NCBI GenBank assembly: GCA_029907105.1
Contig: JARYMM010000011.1
Coordinates: 1 to 64,000 of the forward strand
DNA: 64,000 bases
Origin: Anaerolineae bacterium
GTDB taxonomy: Bacteria > Chloroflexota > Anaerolineae > UBA3071
Direction of reading: 5' to 3'
Below are positions 7,661-18,810 of the stretch, one piece after another. The notes under the pieces are model-generated. The model searched no databases, had not been told where the DNA came from, and was given only the letters and a program-made list of their open reading frames with translations. Every line of letters begins with the position of its first letter. The first letter of the stretch is position 1. A program made the translations under genes and the position numbers.

Positions 7661-9382
7661 TCCCAACTGCGATTCGTAAATCTCACGGTAGATCGGGCTC
7701 GAGGCCATCAACTCGGCGTGCGTGCCTTCGGCGACGATCCGCCCCCGATCCAGCACCACGATCTTGTCGGCGTTGAGCACGGTGCTGATGCGTTGGGCGA
7801 TGACGAAACAGGTGCGCCGGGCCATCCATTCCTCCAGCGCCTCCTGGATCCGGGCTTCCGTCTCCACGTCCACGGCGCTGGTGCTGTCGTCCAGGATGAG
7901 CACCTTCGGCTGCATCAGCAGAGCGCGGGCGATGGCGATGCGCTGCTTCTGGCCGCCGGAAAGGTTCACCCCCCGCTGACCGACGGGCGTGTCGTAGCCC
8001 TGGGGGAAGGCGGTGATGAAGTCGTGGGCCTGGGCAGCCCTGGCCGCGGCGATGACCTCTTCGTCGCTGGCCTCGGGGCGGCCGTAGCGGATATTGTCGG
8101 CGATGGTGCCGCTGAACAGCACGGTCTCCTGCAAGGCCAGGCCCACCTGAGCGCGCAGGTCGGCCAGTGGGATGTCGCGCACGTCCACGCCGTCCAGGGT
8201 CACACGCCCCTGCTGCACATCGTAGAAGCGGGGGACCAGATGCACCAGGCTGGATTTGCCCGAACCGGTCGCCCCCAGGATGGCCACCGTCTGCCCCGGT
8301 TCGGCCACCAGGTTGATGTCCTCCAGCACAGGCTCGGAGCAGTCGTGGTTGTAGCTGAACCAGACATGCTCAAACGTCACCCGCCCGGCGACTTTCGGCA
8401 GCGGCCGTGCGTTGGGCTGTTCCTGCACCTCCGGCCGGCTGTCCAATACCTCGCCGATGCGCCCGGCGGAAGCCTCGGCAGCGGAGATCGGCCCGATCAT
8501 CCCGCCCAGCATCATCATCGGGAAGAGCGAAAAGGACATGTAGTTGACCGAGGCCACGATCTGGCCTACACTGAACTCCCCGACGATGGCCGCCCGCCCG
8601 CCCAACCAGAGGGCACCCACCACGGCTATGTTGACCAGGAACATGATGGTGGGGATCAGGGTGGCGATGAACTGCATGACTTTGATGTTCTCGTCCATCA
8701 GTTGGCGGTTGGCCTGCTCGAAGCGTGCGTTTTCGTGTGCGTCGCGCACGAAGGCTTTGACCACGCGCACGCCGGCCAGGTTCTCCTGCAGCACCTGGTT
8801 CAAGCGCTCCAGCTTCTGCTGCACGGCCAGGAAGAGCGGGCGTCCTCTGTTCAGGAAGAAGCCAAGTATGCCGCCGATGACCGGCAGCAAGATCAACATC
8901 AGCAGGGCCAACTGGCGGCTGGTGGCAATCAGCATGACCACGCTGCCCAGCATCCACAGCGGCGCCCGGGTCAGCATGCGCAGGGACATCTGCACAATCG
9001 TCTCCACCATGTTGACGTCGCTGGTGGCGCGTACCAGCAGTTGGCCTGTCTGGAGGCGGTCCAGGTTGCCAAAGGAGAAGGACTGCACCTGGCGCACCAG
9101 GGCGCGGCGCAGGTCGGCGCTCACGCCCAGGCCCACACGCACCGACAGCAGCGTGTTGCCCACGGAAAACAGCGCGCTGAGCACGGCAGCCCCCAGCATC
9201 AGCAAAGAGGTGGTGAGGATCATCCGCAGGTCCTGCCTGGCCACGCCCTGGTCTATGACCTGTTGGGTCAGGCGGGGCACCAGCAGGTCAGCCGCGACCA
9301 TGCCCAGCAGCAGCACCAAAGCCAGGATGGCCTGCCATCTGTACGGGCGGACGAACGGCATTATTCGCTTGAGATTGTTCAT
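7646..9382 (-). CDS. ABC exporter half-transporter, degenerate-site subunit
   Basis: 578 residues: N-terminal membrane domain with six helices (about 15-300) and a C-terminal ATPase domain. Walker A is GATGSGKSS, the signature is LSGGQKQ, but Walker B reads VLILDDSTSAVD: the catalytic glutamate is replaced by aspartate. This is the hallmark of the non-catalytic subunit of heterodimeric type IV ABC exporters such as BmrC or TM287. The start ATG at 9382 has a GAGGA-like site upstream. It is transcribed first, with its partner about 75 bases downstream after an inverted repeat. Substrate unknown; drug, peptide or lipid export are all possible. Confidence 0.9.
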   Translation of the reverse strand: MNNLKRIMPFVRPYRWQAILALVLLLGMVAADLLVPRLTQQVIDQGVARQDLRMILTTSLLMLGAAVLSALFSVGNTLLSVRVGLGVSADLRRALVRQVQSFSFGNLDRLQTGQLLVRATSDVNMVETIVQMSLRMLTRAPLWMLGSVVMLIATSRQLALLMLILLPVIGGILGFFLNRGRPLFLAVQQKLERLNQVLQENLAGVRVVKAFVRDAHENARFEQANRQLMDENIKVMQFIATLIPTIMFLVNIAVVGALWLGGRAAIVGEFSVGQIVASVNYMSFSLFPMMMLGGMIGPISAAEASAGRIGEVLDSRPEVQEQPNARPLPKVAGRVTFEHVWFSYNHDCSEPVLEDINLVAEPGQTVAILGATGSGKSSLVHLVPRFYDVQQGRVTLDGVDVRDIPLADLRAQVGLALQETVLFSGTIADNIRYGRPEASDEEVIAAARAAQAHDFITAFPQGYDTPVGQRGVNLSGGQKQRIAIARALLMQPKVLILDDSTSAVDVETEARIQEALEEWMARRTCFVIAQRISTVLNADKIVVLDRGRIVAEGTHAELMASSPIYREIYESQLGTNDA

Positions 9383-9529
9383 GTCTTATCGTCCTCGATC
9401 GCCTGTTCTCGTTCTGCCATCGGCAGCCGAATGGCCCCAGGCCACAAGTATACCGGCGAATGCGTCCCTGGGCAAGTAGAAGCAGGGCCTTAGTCACACC
9501 ATGCGGATGACTCAACTGCGATTCCGGAT

Positions 9530-9558
9530 TTGCCAAGATTCGGCATTTGGTGTAGAAT
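9530..9558 (+). promoter_or_regulatory. groESL promoter
   Basis: TTGCCA at 9530-9535 and TAGAAT at 9553-9558 with a 17-base spacer. The predicted transcription start falls within the CIRCE palindrome that follows, the standard arrangement for HrcA control. Confidence 0.8.
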
Positions 9559-9567
9559 AGCGGCGTG

Positions 9568-9594
9568 TTAGCACTCTCGGCTTGCGAGTGCTAA
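9568..9594. promoter_or_regulatory. CIRCE operator (HrcA binding site)
   Basis: Perfect TTAGCACTC, nine bases, GAGTGCTAA. The palindrome extends four more bases each side (CGTG/CACG). HrcA binds CIRCE and represses groESL until heat stress. No hrcA gene lies in the window. Confidence 0.97.
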
Positions 9595-9645
9595 CACGCT
9601 TATCGCGTCAACCAAAATACTTCATCAAAAGGAGGTCGTAGAACC

Positions 9646-9933
9646 ATGAACCTGAAGCCACTTGGTGACCGTATCGTTGTCAAGCCGATCGAGCGCGAGG
9701 AGCGCACCCCCAGCGGCATCATCCTGCCGGAGACGGCGAAGGAAAAGCCGCAGGAGGGTGAGGTCCTGGCCGTTGGCCCAGGGCGCCGCGACGATAACGG
9801 CAATCGCATCCCCATGGAAATCAAAGAGGGAGACCGGGTGCTCTACGCCAAGTATGCCGGCACCGAGGTCAAGCTGGATGACCAGAAGTTGCTCATCCTG
9901 AAGGAGAGCGACGTCCTGGCGCTGATCGAGTAG
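9646..9933 (+). CDS. groES: Co-chaperonin GroES
   Basis: 95 residues, the usual length. It begins [14 protein letters not shown], has the mobile-loop region [15 protein letters not shown], and ends with [10 protein letters not shown]. GroES caps the GroEL ring in the cytoplasm. A strong site AAAAGGAGG at 9627-9635 precedes the ATG. First gene of the CIRCE-controlled operon; groEL follows after 69 bases. Confidence 0.98.
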   Translation: MNLKPLGDRIVVKPIEREERTPSGIILPETAKEKPQEGEVLAVGPGRRDDNGNRIPMEIKEGDRVLYAKYAGTEVKLDDQKLLILKESDVLALIE

Positions 9934-11634
<1,701 letters not shown>

Positions 11635-11635
11635 A

Positions 11636-11722
11636 ACTCAGGTTGCTCACGGCGGACTGCCAGGTCCGCCGCTCTGCCGCCGGACTTGACAGTCCAGCGA
11701 GAGCGAACTGAGTGATGTGCTG
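11636..11722 (+). repeat. Two-hairpin interspersed repeat, copy A
   Basis: Outer stem ACTCAG.TTGCTC pairs with GAGCGAACTGAGT; inside are hairpin 1 (GGCGGAC 11651-11657 with GTCCGCC 11664-11670) and hairpin 2 (GGACT 11682-11686 with AGTCC 11691-11695, loop TGAC). Other copies are near 18725, 33790, 34673 and 55452, with paired substitutions. Confidence 0.8.
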
Positions 11723-11732
11723 ACTGAGACAA

Positions 11733-11772
11733 GGAGACAAGGAGCTGGGTGTTTTCCTCGCTCCTTGTCTCC
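11733..11772. terminator. Strong inverted repeat between convergent genes
   Basis: GGAGACAAGGAGC at 11733-11745 is perfectly complementary to GCTCCTTGTCTCC at 11760-11772 with a 14-base loop. It lies between groEL (+) and the antiporter-like operon (-) and could serve as a bidirectional terminator, although there is no clean T-run. Confidence 0.45.
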
Positions 11773-11827
11773 CCGTCTCCCCTCTCGCCTTCCCATTCCC
11801 CTCTTGTCCCCGACAGAGAAGCCGCGC

Positions 11828-13237
11828 CTATAGCCTCACCCTGGCCACAGTGGCCAACGCCGCAGTCACGGTGGACACCAATTCGCTCAGAAGCTGCGGC
11901 CGCAGGCACAACAGAAGGGAGAGCAGCAAGAGGACGGCCGCCAGCCCGCTGGCCAGGCGCGGCTCCCGCTCCACTTCCCGATCGTGCAGGGGGCCGAGCA
12001 GCGCCTGCAACCCGCGCAGGTAGCCGACGATCACGCCGGCCGCCCCCAGCAACAGGAGAAGCGCTCCCCGCGGCGCCTGCTGGCTCAGGTATTGCCACAG
12101 CGTCCAATGGCCGGGGAAGCCCACCGTCAAGGGAAAGCCGGCCAGGGCCAGCCCGCCGGCCAGCAACGCGGCCACACTCCACGGCAGCCGCCTGGCCGCG
12201 CCGCTGGCACGCTGAAAGCTATCCCCCTGGGCGCGGTGGCGCAGGGTGGCCAATCCCATCGCCCCCAGCACCAGCGCCGCGGCGCGGGCGATGAACATAG
12301 ACGTGGCCAGCGGCAGTCCCACAGGCGCCCCCAGGCCCAGGGCAACCAGCAAGCCGCCGAAATCGAACAGCGAGGCGTAGCCCCACAGCCGTCCGAACTC
12401 CCGTTGCCCCACGGCCAGCAGCCCGCTCCAGCCGGCAGTGATCAGGCCCAGCCACAGCAGCCAGCGGGAGACGTCGTGGTAGTCCACCAGCCAGGGGTAG
12501 GCGCGCAGCAAAGCGTTGAGCAGGTAGAGCACCACCCCGTTGTGGCTGAGCAGGAGGAAGGCGCTGACCAGCGGCGGCGCTTCGGCGGTCAGGGCGGGCA
12601 CTGCGCCGTGCAGCGGCACGGCCATCAGCAGGAAGAGGAAACCGTAGGCCATCAGCCGCGCCGCAGCAGCAAAGGGCGCCGGGTCGTCGGGGTTGAGGGG
12701 CACCTGGTCCAGGTACCAGGCGGCGACCAGGAAGAAAGGAAAAGCCAAGGCGGGAAAGAGCAGCCAGCGCAACGCACCGCGCGTGGAGCCAGGCCGCCCG
12801 GCCTGGATGACGTAGACGGCCAGCGCACCGGCGAAGGCCAACAACAGCGGCGCCCGGGTCAGCGGCTCCGTGAGCAGCGCGGCGTTGAACAGGCTCAGCA
12901 GCACCAACCCCAAGGGAAAGAAGGAACGGCCCTGGGAGATGCAACCGGCGTAGAGGAAGCAAACGGCGGCCAGAGCACAGGTGAAGACCAGCAAGGGCTG
13001 GCCGGCCGGGGTGAGGAGCAGCTCCTGGCCCAGCAGGGCCACCGGCTGGCCCATCACCAGCACACGGCCCGGCAGGAGGACCGTCGCCTGCGGCGGCCAG
13101 TGCCAGACCATCCAGGCCAGCGCCGCGGCGACAAGGGCGGACACCGTCGCCGCCATCGGCGCCCAGCGCCGCAGCAGGTAGACCAGCGCCGCGGCCAGCA
13201 GCGGCAAACCCAGCACAAAGGCCGACCCGGCCATCAC
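11828..13237 (-). CDS. Complex I / Mrp antiporter-like membrane subunit (NuoL/M/N superfamily), degenerate
   Basis: 469 residues, about 13-14 hydrophobic helices. The family segment PLHGAVPALTAEAPPLVSAF aligns with the PLHTWLPDA..GPTPVSAL block of NuoL/M/N. The lysine expected seven residues before the histidine (GKSAQ.PLH) is a leucine (LLMAVPLH), and the region corresponding to the W-E helix (LTRAPLLLAFAGALAVYVI) has no acidic residue. Proton translocation in the standard way is therefore doubtful. GTG (13237) or ATG (13234) overlaps the upstream stop; a GAGGAGG site is in range. Last gene of a three-gene operon with no NADH or hydrogenase subunits nearby. Confidence 0.7.
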   Translation of the reverse strand: MMAGSAFVLGLPLLAAALVYLLRRWAPMAATVSALVAAALAWMVWHWPPQATVLLPGRVLVMGQPVALLGQELLLTPAGQPLLVFTCALAAVCFLYAGCISQGRSFFPLGLVLLSLFNAALLTEPLTRAPLLLAFAGALAVYVIQAGRPGSTRGALRWLLFPALAFPFFLVAAWYLDQVPLNPDDPAPFAAAARLMAYGFLFLLMAVPLHGAVPALTAEAPPLVSAFLLLSHNGVVLYLLNALLRAYPWLVDYHDVSRWLLWLGLITAGWSGLLAVGQREFGRLWGYASLFDFGGLLVALGLGAPVGLPLATSMFIARAAALVLGAMGLATLRHRAQGDSFQRASGAARRLPWSVAALLAGGLALAGFPLTVGFPGHWTLWQYLSQQAPRGALLLLLGAAGVIVGYLRGLQALLGPLHDREVEREPRLASGLAAVLLLLSLLLCLRPQLLSELVSTVTAALATVARVRL

Positions 13238-13971
13238 CTGTCGGCCTCCTCGGAGGTGCCCTCCAACGGCGGCAGGCCCAACCGTCGTGCCAGGTGCGGC
13301 CGCCCGGCCAGGCCACGGGCCACCATCAGGTAGGCTATGGCCAGGCCCAACAGCAGGTCCAGGCTGCCCAGCAGACCGACAGGCGTGGCCGCCGGCTCCA
13401 GGGCGGCGTAGAAGAGCTGAAAGCCGGCGGAGAGGGTGAGCAACCCCAGCCCCGCCCGCAGCGGTTCTTCACTGAGGGCCAGCGCCAGAAAGCCCATCAG
13501 CCACAACCAGGTGCTGGCCAGGGCCAGGTCGGAAGGCAGCACAGGCAACCTCAGGCGGCCCTGCAGGCGAAAGAAGAGCAACCCGGCCAGGCCGACGGCC
13601 AGCAGGCGTTGCAGGGTCACCGTGGACAGGAGGGGCCAGCGCTCGCCCCGCCATCTAAGACGAGAGGACAAAGGGATAAGGAGACGGGGAGACAAGGAGA
13701 GTCGAGGTCTCCCCGTCTCCCCCTCTCCCTGTCTCAGGCGTCCCCAGCGCACCCAGCGGGCCGAGAGGAACCAGAGCACAGCCACCAACCCACCCACCAG
13801 CATGCGCAAGGCAGCCCACGGCAAAGGCAACAGCCGCGTGCTCAACATCGTCAACAACACCGACTGGGCGGCAAAGGCCAGCAGGGACAGACGCCAATCG
13901 GCCAGGACGACCATCAGCGCCGCGCACAGGCCCACCCCGGCAACAACCCAGGGGCCGGTCAACAACGGCAT
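13234..13971 (-). CDS. Membrane protein with NuoK/HyfE-like C-terminal half
   Basis: About 245 residues, with roughly seven hydrophobic helices in two groups separated by a polar insert (about residues 80-110, GEGETGRPRLSLSPRLLI) that comes from a low-complexity repeat in the DNA. The last part (EEPLRAGLGLLTLSAGFQLF, then LLGSLDLLLGLAIAYLMV) resembles the small NuoK/MnhC/HyfE subunits, including an acidic residue in a membrane helix. I use the ATG at 13971; a TTG at 13989 within the GGAGGTTGG-rich spacer is possible. It lies between two antiporter-like genes, overlapping the downstream one by 4 bases, which supports a complex-I-like membrane module. Confidence 0.6.
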   Translation of the reverse strand: MPLLTGPWVVAGVGLCAALMVVLADWRLSLLAFAAQSVLLTMLSTRLLPLPWAALRMLVGGLVAVLWFLSARWVRWGRLRQGEGETGRPRLSLSPRLLIPLSSRLRWRGERWPLLSTVTLQRLLAVGLAGLLFFRLQGRLRLPVLPSDLALASTWLWLMGFLALALSEEPLRAGLGLLTLSAGFQLFYAALEPAATPVGLLGSLDLLLGLAIAYLMVARGLAGRPHLARRLGLPPLEGTSEEADR

Positions 13972-14004
13972 CTGGCTTCCAATGTCCAACCTCCAACCTC
14001 CAAC

Positions 14005-15675
14005 CTACAGATTCCACAACAGCCAGCCGAGCAACGCCGCCAGCCCCAGCCAGCCCAGATACCCCTCGCCTTCCACCACAGCCCCTAACCCCCTCAGCAC
14101 GTCGGCGACCCGCTCCACGATCCAGCCCAGGGCACGGCGGCCCCATTCCAGACGCGCGACCCGTCTTAACGCTTCCTGGCCGCTGCGCCGACCAGCCAGG
14201 AGGGATTCCCTTTTCCAGGCCAGCAGCGCACCGGCGACCCAAGGCAGGGTCAGGCTCACCCAGGCCAGGGGAGAGATCTGCCGCACCTGCGCCGACAGCG
14301 GCCGGAAGAGAGAGACATCCGCGGACAACCCGGCGTAGCTGGCCAGGATGGGTGGCTGCAAACCCCAGACGAGCAGGGGCACGGCCAGCAGCACGGCGGG
14401 GATCAGGGAGCAGAGAAGCAAGGGAGCAGGGGAGCGGGGGAGCAAAGGAGCACCTCCGCACCTCCGCACCTCCGCACCTCTGCACAGAAGGGCAGGCAAC
14501 AGCGCGGCAGCAATCAACGTCTCCGCCAGTAAGGCCAGCAGCCAGAGGGGCGAAAGGAGAACGGGCAGGGCGATCAGTTGGGACAGCACCCACCGCGCCG
14601 GGAAGCCGGGCGTCCCCGGAAAGCCGATGAGGGTCAGGACAGCCAGCCCCAAAAGCGGCCGCCAGCCCGAGCGCCGGCGGATGGCCTGCCCCACGACCAG
14701 GCTGCCCACGCCCAGGGCCCACATGGCCAGCGGCCAGGCCATGGCGGCCAGGCCTTGCACAGAAGCCAGGGCCGTGGCCAGCACGGCCAGGCTGACGCGG
14801 TTGATCGCCACCCAGGCCGTGCGCGAGCCTTCCTCATCTGTCAACCAGGCGGCCAGGCCGCTGCCCAACAGGCCCAGCACGCCCACCGCCGCCCATGCCG
14901 GTTGCAGGTGATAGTAGGGCCCGGCCAGACCGTGCGCCCGCCCCAGCAGCCAGAGGCCCGTCAGCGGCGCGATGAGATGCACGGTGATGAAGCTGCTGGG
15001 ACCCCGCTGCCCCTGTGGCAGCAACCAGATATGGAAGGGATAGGCCCCGCAGCGCAGCAAGGCGGCCAGCAACAGCGCCAGCACACTGAGGAGAGCTGTC
15101 TCCGCCGATAGCGGCTGCTGGGCCCCCTCCGGCCCGGCAAAGAGCAACGCCGCCAGCAGGAGCAAGGCGCCCAGACTGTTCAGCACCCACGGGCGGCCAC
15201 CAGGGCCATCCTCACCTTCGGCCATGACCCTGAGTCCCAGGGCCAGGTCGAGCATGACCCAGCCTGCGGCCAGGGTCAGCAGGTTGGCGGAGAAGACGAA
15301 GGCCAGGGCAGCAGCCAGCACCAACAGCGTGGCGGCCAGCGTGGACGAACGGCCTGCCGACGGCTCCTCCCAGGCCATGAGAGCAGCCACCAGGCCGAGC
15401 AAGAGCAACAAAAGCGCCGCCAGCCAGCTCCATCCGTCTATCTGCCATTGCCACAGGCCGCCGGACAGCGTCACCGGGTCCCAGGCCCAGACGAACGGGC
15501 CCACTTGCCCGGAGGCGGCCAGCCACAGGAGCAACCCGCCAGCGCCGAGCATGGCCAGAAGGGCTATGACTAGAGAAACCAGCCAAGACAGCCTGCGCCG
15601 CACAAAGGTCAGCGCCAAAGCGGCCAGCAGCAGAACCAGCCCCGGCCCCAGCGGCGTGAGGAAAAAATTGACCAC
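14005..15675 (-). CDS. NuoL/M-like antiporter subunit, degenerate, first gene of the operon
   Basis: 556 residues, about 14 hydrophobic helices. The block LRCGAYPFHIWLLPQGQRGP aligns with GKSAQ.P.HTWLPDAM.GP of NuoL/M; the key lysine is replaced by arginine, while a histidine on the next helix (ITVHLIAPLTG) is kept. The GWE helix reads ANLLTLAAGWVMLDLALGL: the glutamate is a valine, with an aspartate three residues on. An in-frame low-complexity insert (about ALLCRGAEVRRCGGAPLL) sits in a loop near residue 400. GTG at 15675 with GAGGAG nine bases upstream. Preceded by a recognisable promoter at 15698-15727. Confidence 0.7.
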   Translation of the reverse strand: MVNFFLTPLGPGLVLLLAALALTFVRRRLSWLVSLVIALLAMLGAGGLLLWLAASGQVGPFVWAWDPVTLSGGLWQWQIDGWSWLAALLLLLLGLVAALMAWEEPSAGRSSTLAATLLVLAAALAFVFSANLLTLAAGWVMLDLALGLRVMAEGEDGPGGRPWVLNSLGALLLLAALLFAGPEGAQQPLSAETALLSVLALLLAALLRCGAYPFHIWLLPQGQRGPSSFITVHLIAPLTGLWLLGRAHGLAGPYYHLQPAWAAVGVLGLLGSGLAAWLTDEEGSRTAWVAINRVSLAVLATALASVQGLAAMAWPLAMWALGVGSLVVGQAIRRRSGWRPLLGLAVLTLIGFPGTPGFPARWVLSQLIALPVLLSPLWLLALLAETLIAAALLPALLCRGAEVRRCGGAPLLPRSPAPLLLCSLIPAVLLAVPLLVWGLQPPILASYAGLSADVSLFRPLSAQVRQISPLAWVSLTLPWVAGALLAWKRESLLAGRRSGQEALRRVARLEWGRRALGWIVERVADVLRGLGAVVEGEGYLGWLGLAALLGWLLWNL

Positions 15676-15697
15676 GACCTTGAACTCCTCGGCATTT

Positions 15698-15727
15698 ATT
15701 CTAACACGAAAGGTGAAAGTGCGCCAA
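15698..15727 (-). promoter_or_regulatory. Promoter of the antiporter-like operon
   Basis: On the minus strand TTGGCG (15727-15722) and TAGAAT (15703-15698) with an 18-base spacer, just upstream of the GTG at 15675. Confidence 0.5.
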
Positions 15728-16182
15728 CTGTGAGGGCGTGCTCCCAGCGCACGGGGATGCCCTGCACGCCGTACTTTACGCTCTTGGTGGAAAGACCTGG
15801 CTGGAGTATAATCCCCCGGTGGAGGCTGGCGTAGCGCTGCCAGCTTCCCCCGCTCAGCCGCTCCCGCCGGATCGCCAGATCCGGCGGCTAATCGGCTAAG
15901 CTCTAATCGTTCGCCGCGGAGGGCCGAATCTGCCGCCAGGCTACTGGCTCCGGGTGCATTTCAGTTTTTTGGAAATGTCATGGCGAGCCGAAGGTGAAGC
16001 AATCTCCTGCCAGCTAGTGGGAGATTGCCCTTAAAGTGAAATACACCCACTGGCTCCTTCACGGAGCCTGCCATGCTGTCCACCACGCTTCGCTCGTGGC
16101 TACGGCTCGCCGCGTTGGTTCAGGACAGGTCTGACGATCCAGCAAGGGCGGATGGGGGGTACTCAGGCTCAAAGGAGCAACG
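15728..16182 (+). other. Intergenic region upstream of the GlcD gene
   Basis: No gene seen. It holds a possible promoter TTGGTG (15784-15789), 17 bases, TATAAT (15807-15812); a perfect hairpin CCGCCGGAT (15864-15872) with ATCCGGCGG (15879-15887), like hairpins of the two-hairpin repeat family; and a short MITE at 15952-16048. AAAGGAGC lies before the ATG at 16183. Confidence 0.6.
15952..16048 (+). mobile_element. 97-bp MITE with 9-bp target site duplication
   Basis: Left end GGGTGCATTTCAGTTT and right end AAAGTGAAATACACCC are inverted repeats matching at 14 of 16 positions. The element is flanked by the direct repeat ACTGGCTCC at 15943-15951 and 16049-16057. The interior contains a GGCGAGCC...GAAGCAATCTCC palindromic word. 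A longer relative in the opposite orientation is at 59160-59369. No transposase is encoded. Confidence 0.85.
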
Positions 16183-17580
16183 ATGTACAAAAAAGTGGAC
16201 GCCAAGATCCTGGCACAACTGCGCGCCATCGTCGGCGCGCAAAACGTGATTGTGGATGGCGAGGCCCTGGAGCCCTACACCCACGACGAGACGGTGGGGC
16301 TGCGCGCCGACCCTGAGGTGGTGGTCAAGGTGGAGAACGCCGGGCAGGTCTCACAGATCATGAAACTGGCCAGCCGGGAGCTGATCCCGGTGGTGCCGCG
16401 CGCCGGCGGCTATGGCCTCAGCGGGGGCGCTGTGGCCACCTGCGGCGGCATCGTCCTCTCCGTGGAGAAGATGAACCGCATCCTGGAGATAGACAAAGAC
16501 AACCTGATGGTCACCGTCGAGCCGGGGGTGATCACCGGCGACCTGCACCGGGCCGTGGAGGCCGAGGGCCTCTTCTACCCGCCCGACCCGGCGAGTCTCG
16601 ACTCCTGCTGCATCGGCGGCAACATCGCCGAAGGCGCTGGTGGGCCGCGGGCCGTCAAGTACGGCACGACCAAGGACTACGTCTGCGGCCTGGAGGCCGT
16701 CTTGCCCAACGGGGAGACCATCCAGCTTGGCGGCAAGCTGGTCAAGAACGTCACCGGCTACAGCCTGTTGCAACTGCTGATTGGCTCCGAGGGGACGCTG
16801 GCCGTGGTCACCCGGGTGATCCTCCGGCTGCTGCCCTTGCCGAAGCTGCGCGTGGACCTGCTGGTCCCCTATGACGACTTCAGCGCCGCGGCCAGGACCG
16901 TCTCCGACATCATCCGGCGGCGGGTGGTGCCCACAGCCATCGAGTTCATGGAGCGGGACATCGTGCAGGCCTGCGAGGCGCTGACCGGGGAGAAGGCCCC
17001 CTACCGCCAGGCGGCAGCGCAACTCCTCATCACCATTGACGGCAACCACCAGGAGCAGATAGACGCCGACATGGAAACGGTAGCCGAGGCCTGCCTCAAG
17101 AACGGCGCGCTGGACGTGCTGGTGGCCCGCGACCGCCCGACGAGCGACCGCCTGTGGAAGGCGCGGCGGCTGATCATCGAGGCCATCAATCACGCCTGCC
17201 CGGTCAACCACATGGAAGACGTGGTGGTGCCTCGCTCGCGGATTCCGGCGCTATTGACAGGGATACGAGAGATTGCCGCCCAACACGGGGTGCGCATCTG
17301 GAACTTCGGCCATGCCGGCGATGGCAATGTGCACGTGACCATCCTGAAGGACGACCTGGACGAGGGCACCTGGGAGAGAGTGGTCCCTGCGGCGCGGGAG
17401 GCCATCTACGGGCTTGTCCTCTCCCTGGGCGGGCAGTTGACTGCCGAGCACGGCATCGGGGCCACGCGGCGGGAATACCTGACGATGGCCGTGGGGGAGG
17501 CACAGGTGGAGATGATGCGGCGCATCAAGCAGGCCTTCGACCCGCACAATGTGCTGAATCCGGCCAAGGTGCTGCCCTGA
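16183..17580 (+). CDS. GlcD-type FAD-linked oxidase (glycolate or D-lactate oxidase family)
   Basis: 465 residues, full length for GlcD. FAD-binding PCMH domain at about 35-215 (PRAGGYGLSGG, CIGGNIAEGAGGPRAVKYG, GSEGTLAVVT) and the FAD-oxidase C-terminal domain at about 220-465, with VPRSRIP, NFGHAGDGNVHV and LTAEHGIGATRREY, and the ending FDPHNVLNPAKVLP. The enzyme oxidises a 2-hydroxyacid, passing electrons to partners. The usual partners GlcE and the Fe-S protein GlcF are not next to it, so substrate and acceptor are undecided. It stands alone between a MITE-bearing spacer and galE. Confidence 0.9.
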   Translation: MYKKVDAKILAQLRAIVGAQNVIVDGEALEPYTHDETVGLRADPEVVVKVENAGQVSQIMKLASRELIPVVPRAGGYGLSGGAVATCGGIVLSVEKMNRILEIDKDNLMVTVEPGVITGDLHRAVEAEGLFYPPDPASLDSCCIGGNIAEGAGGPRAVKYGTTKDYVCGLEAVLPNGETIQLGGKLVKNVTGYSLLQLLIGSEGTLAVVTRVILRLLPLPKLRVDLLVPYDDFSAAARTVSDIIRRRVVPTAIEFMERDIVQACEALTGEKAPYRQAAAQLLITIDGNHQEQIDADMETVAEACLKNGALDVLVARDRPTSDRLWKARRLIIEAINHACPVNHMEDVVVPRSRIPALLTGIREIAAQHGVRIWNFGHAGDGNVHVTILKDDLDEGTWERVVPAAREAIYGLVLSLGGQLTAEHGIGATRREYLTMAVGEAQVEMMRRIKQAFDPHNVLNPAKVLP

Positions 17581-17601
17581 CCTGTGCACCTGCCCCCGGT
17601 T

Positions 17602-17629
17602 TTGCGTTCTTCGCCTCCTGGGGTACAAT
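17602..17629 (+). promoter_or_regulatory. Possible galE promoter
   Basis: TTGCGT (17602-17607), 16-base spacer, TACAAT (17624-17629), about 100 bases upstream of the galE ATG at 17734. Confidence 0.5.
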
Positions 17630-17733
17630 GGGATAAGGGTAGACAAGGAAACAAGCAGGCAGGTGACAAGGATGTGCTCCCCCCGTCTAGTTGTGTACTT
17701 ACCCACTAAAGCTCATAGAACGGACGGAAACTT

Positions 17734-18723
<990 letters not shown>

Positions 18724-18724
18724 G

Positions 18725-18798
18725 TGGTGTTGCTCAAGGCGGACGGCCACGTCCGCCACCAGCCGCTGGACAGGGCCATCCAGCGGGAACAAACAAAG
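18725..18798 (+). repeat. Two-hairpin interspersed repeat, copy B
   Basis: TTGCTC, then hairpin 1 GGCGGAC (18738-18744) with GTCCGCC (18751-18757), then hairpin 2 GCTGGA (18765-18770) with TCCAGC (18779-18784), then GGGAACAAAC. The outer stem is decayed compared with the copies at 11636 and 55452. Confidence 0.7.
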
Positions 18799-18810
18799 TT
18801 ATGATGGAAG

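Noticed and set aside
7718-9493. 591-codon plus-strand open frame over the ABC transporter gene
   Set aside because: Antisense of a gene with complete Walker and signature motifs; no recognisable domain.
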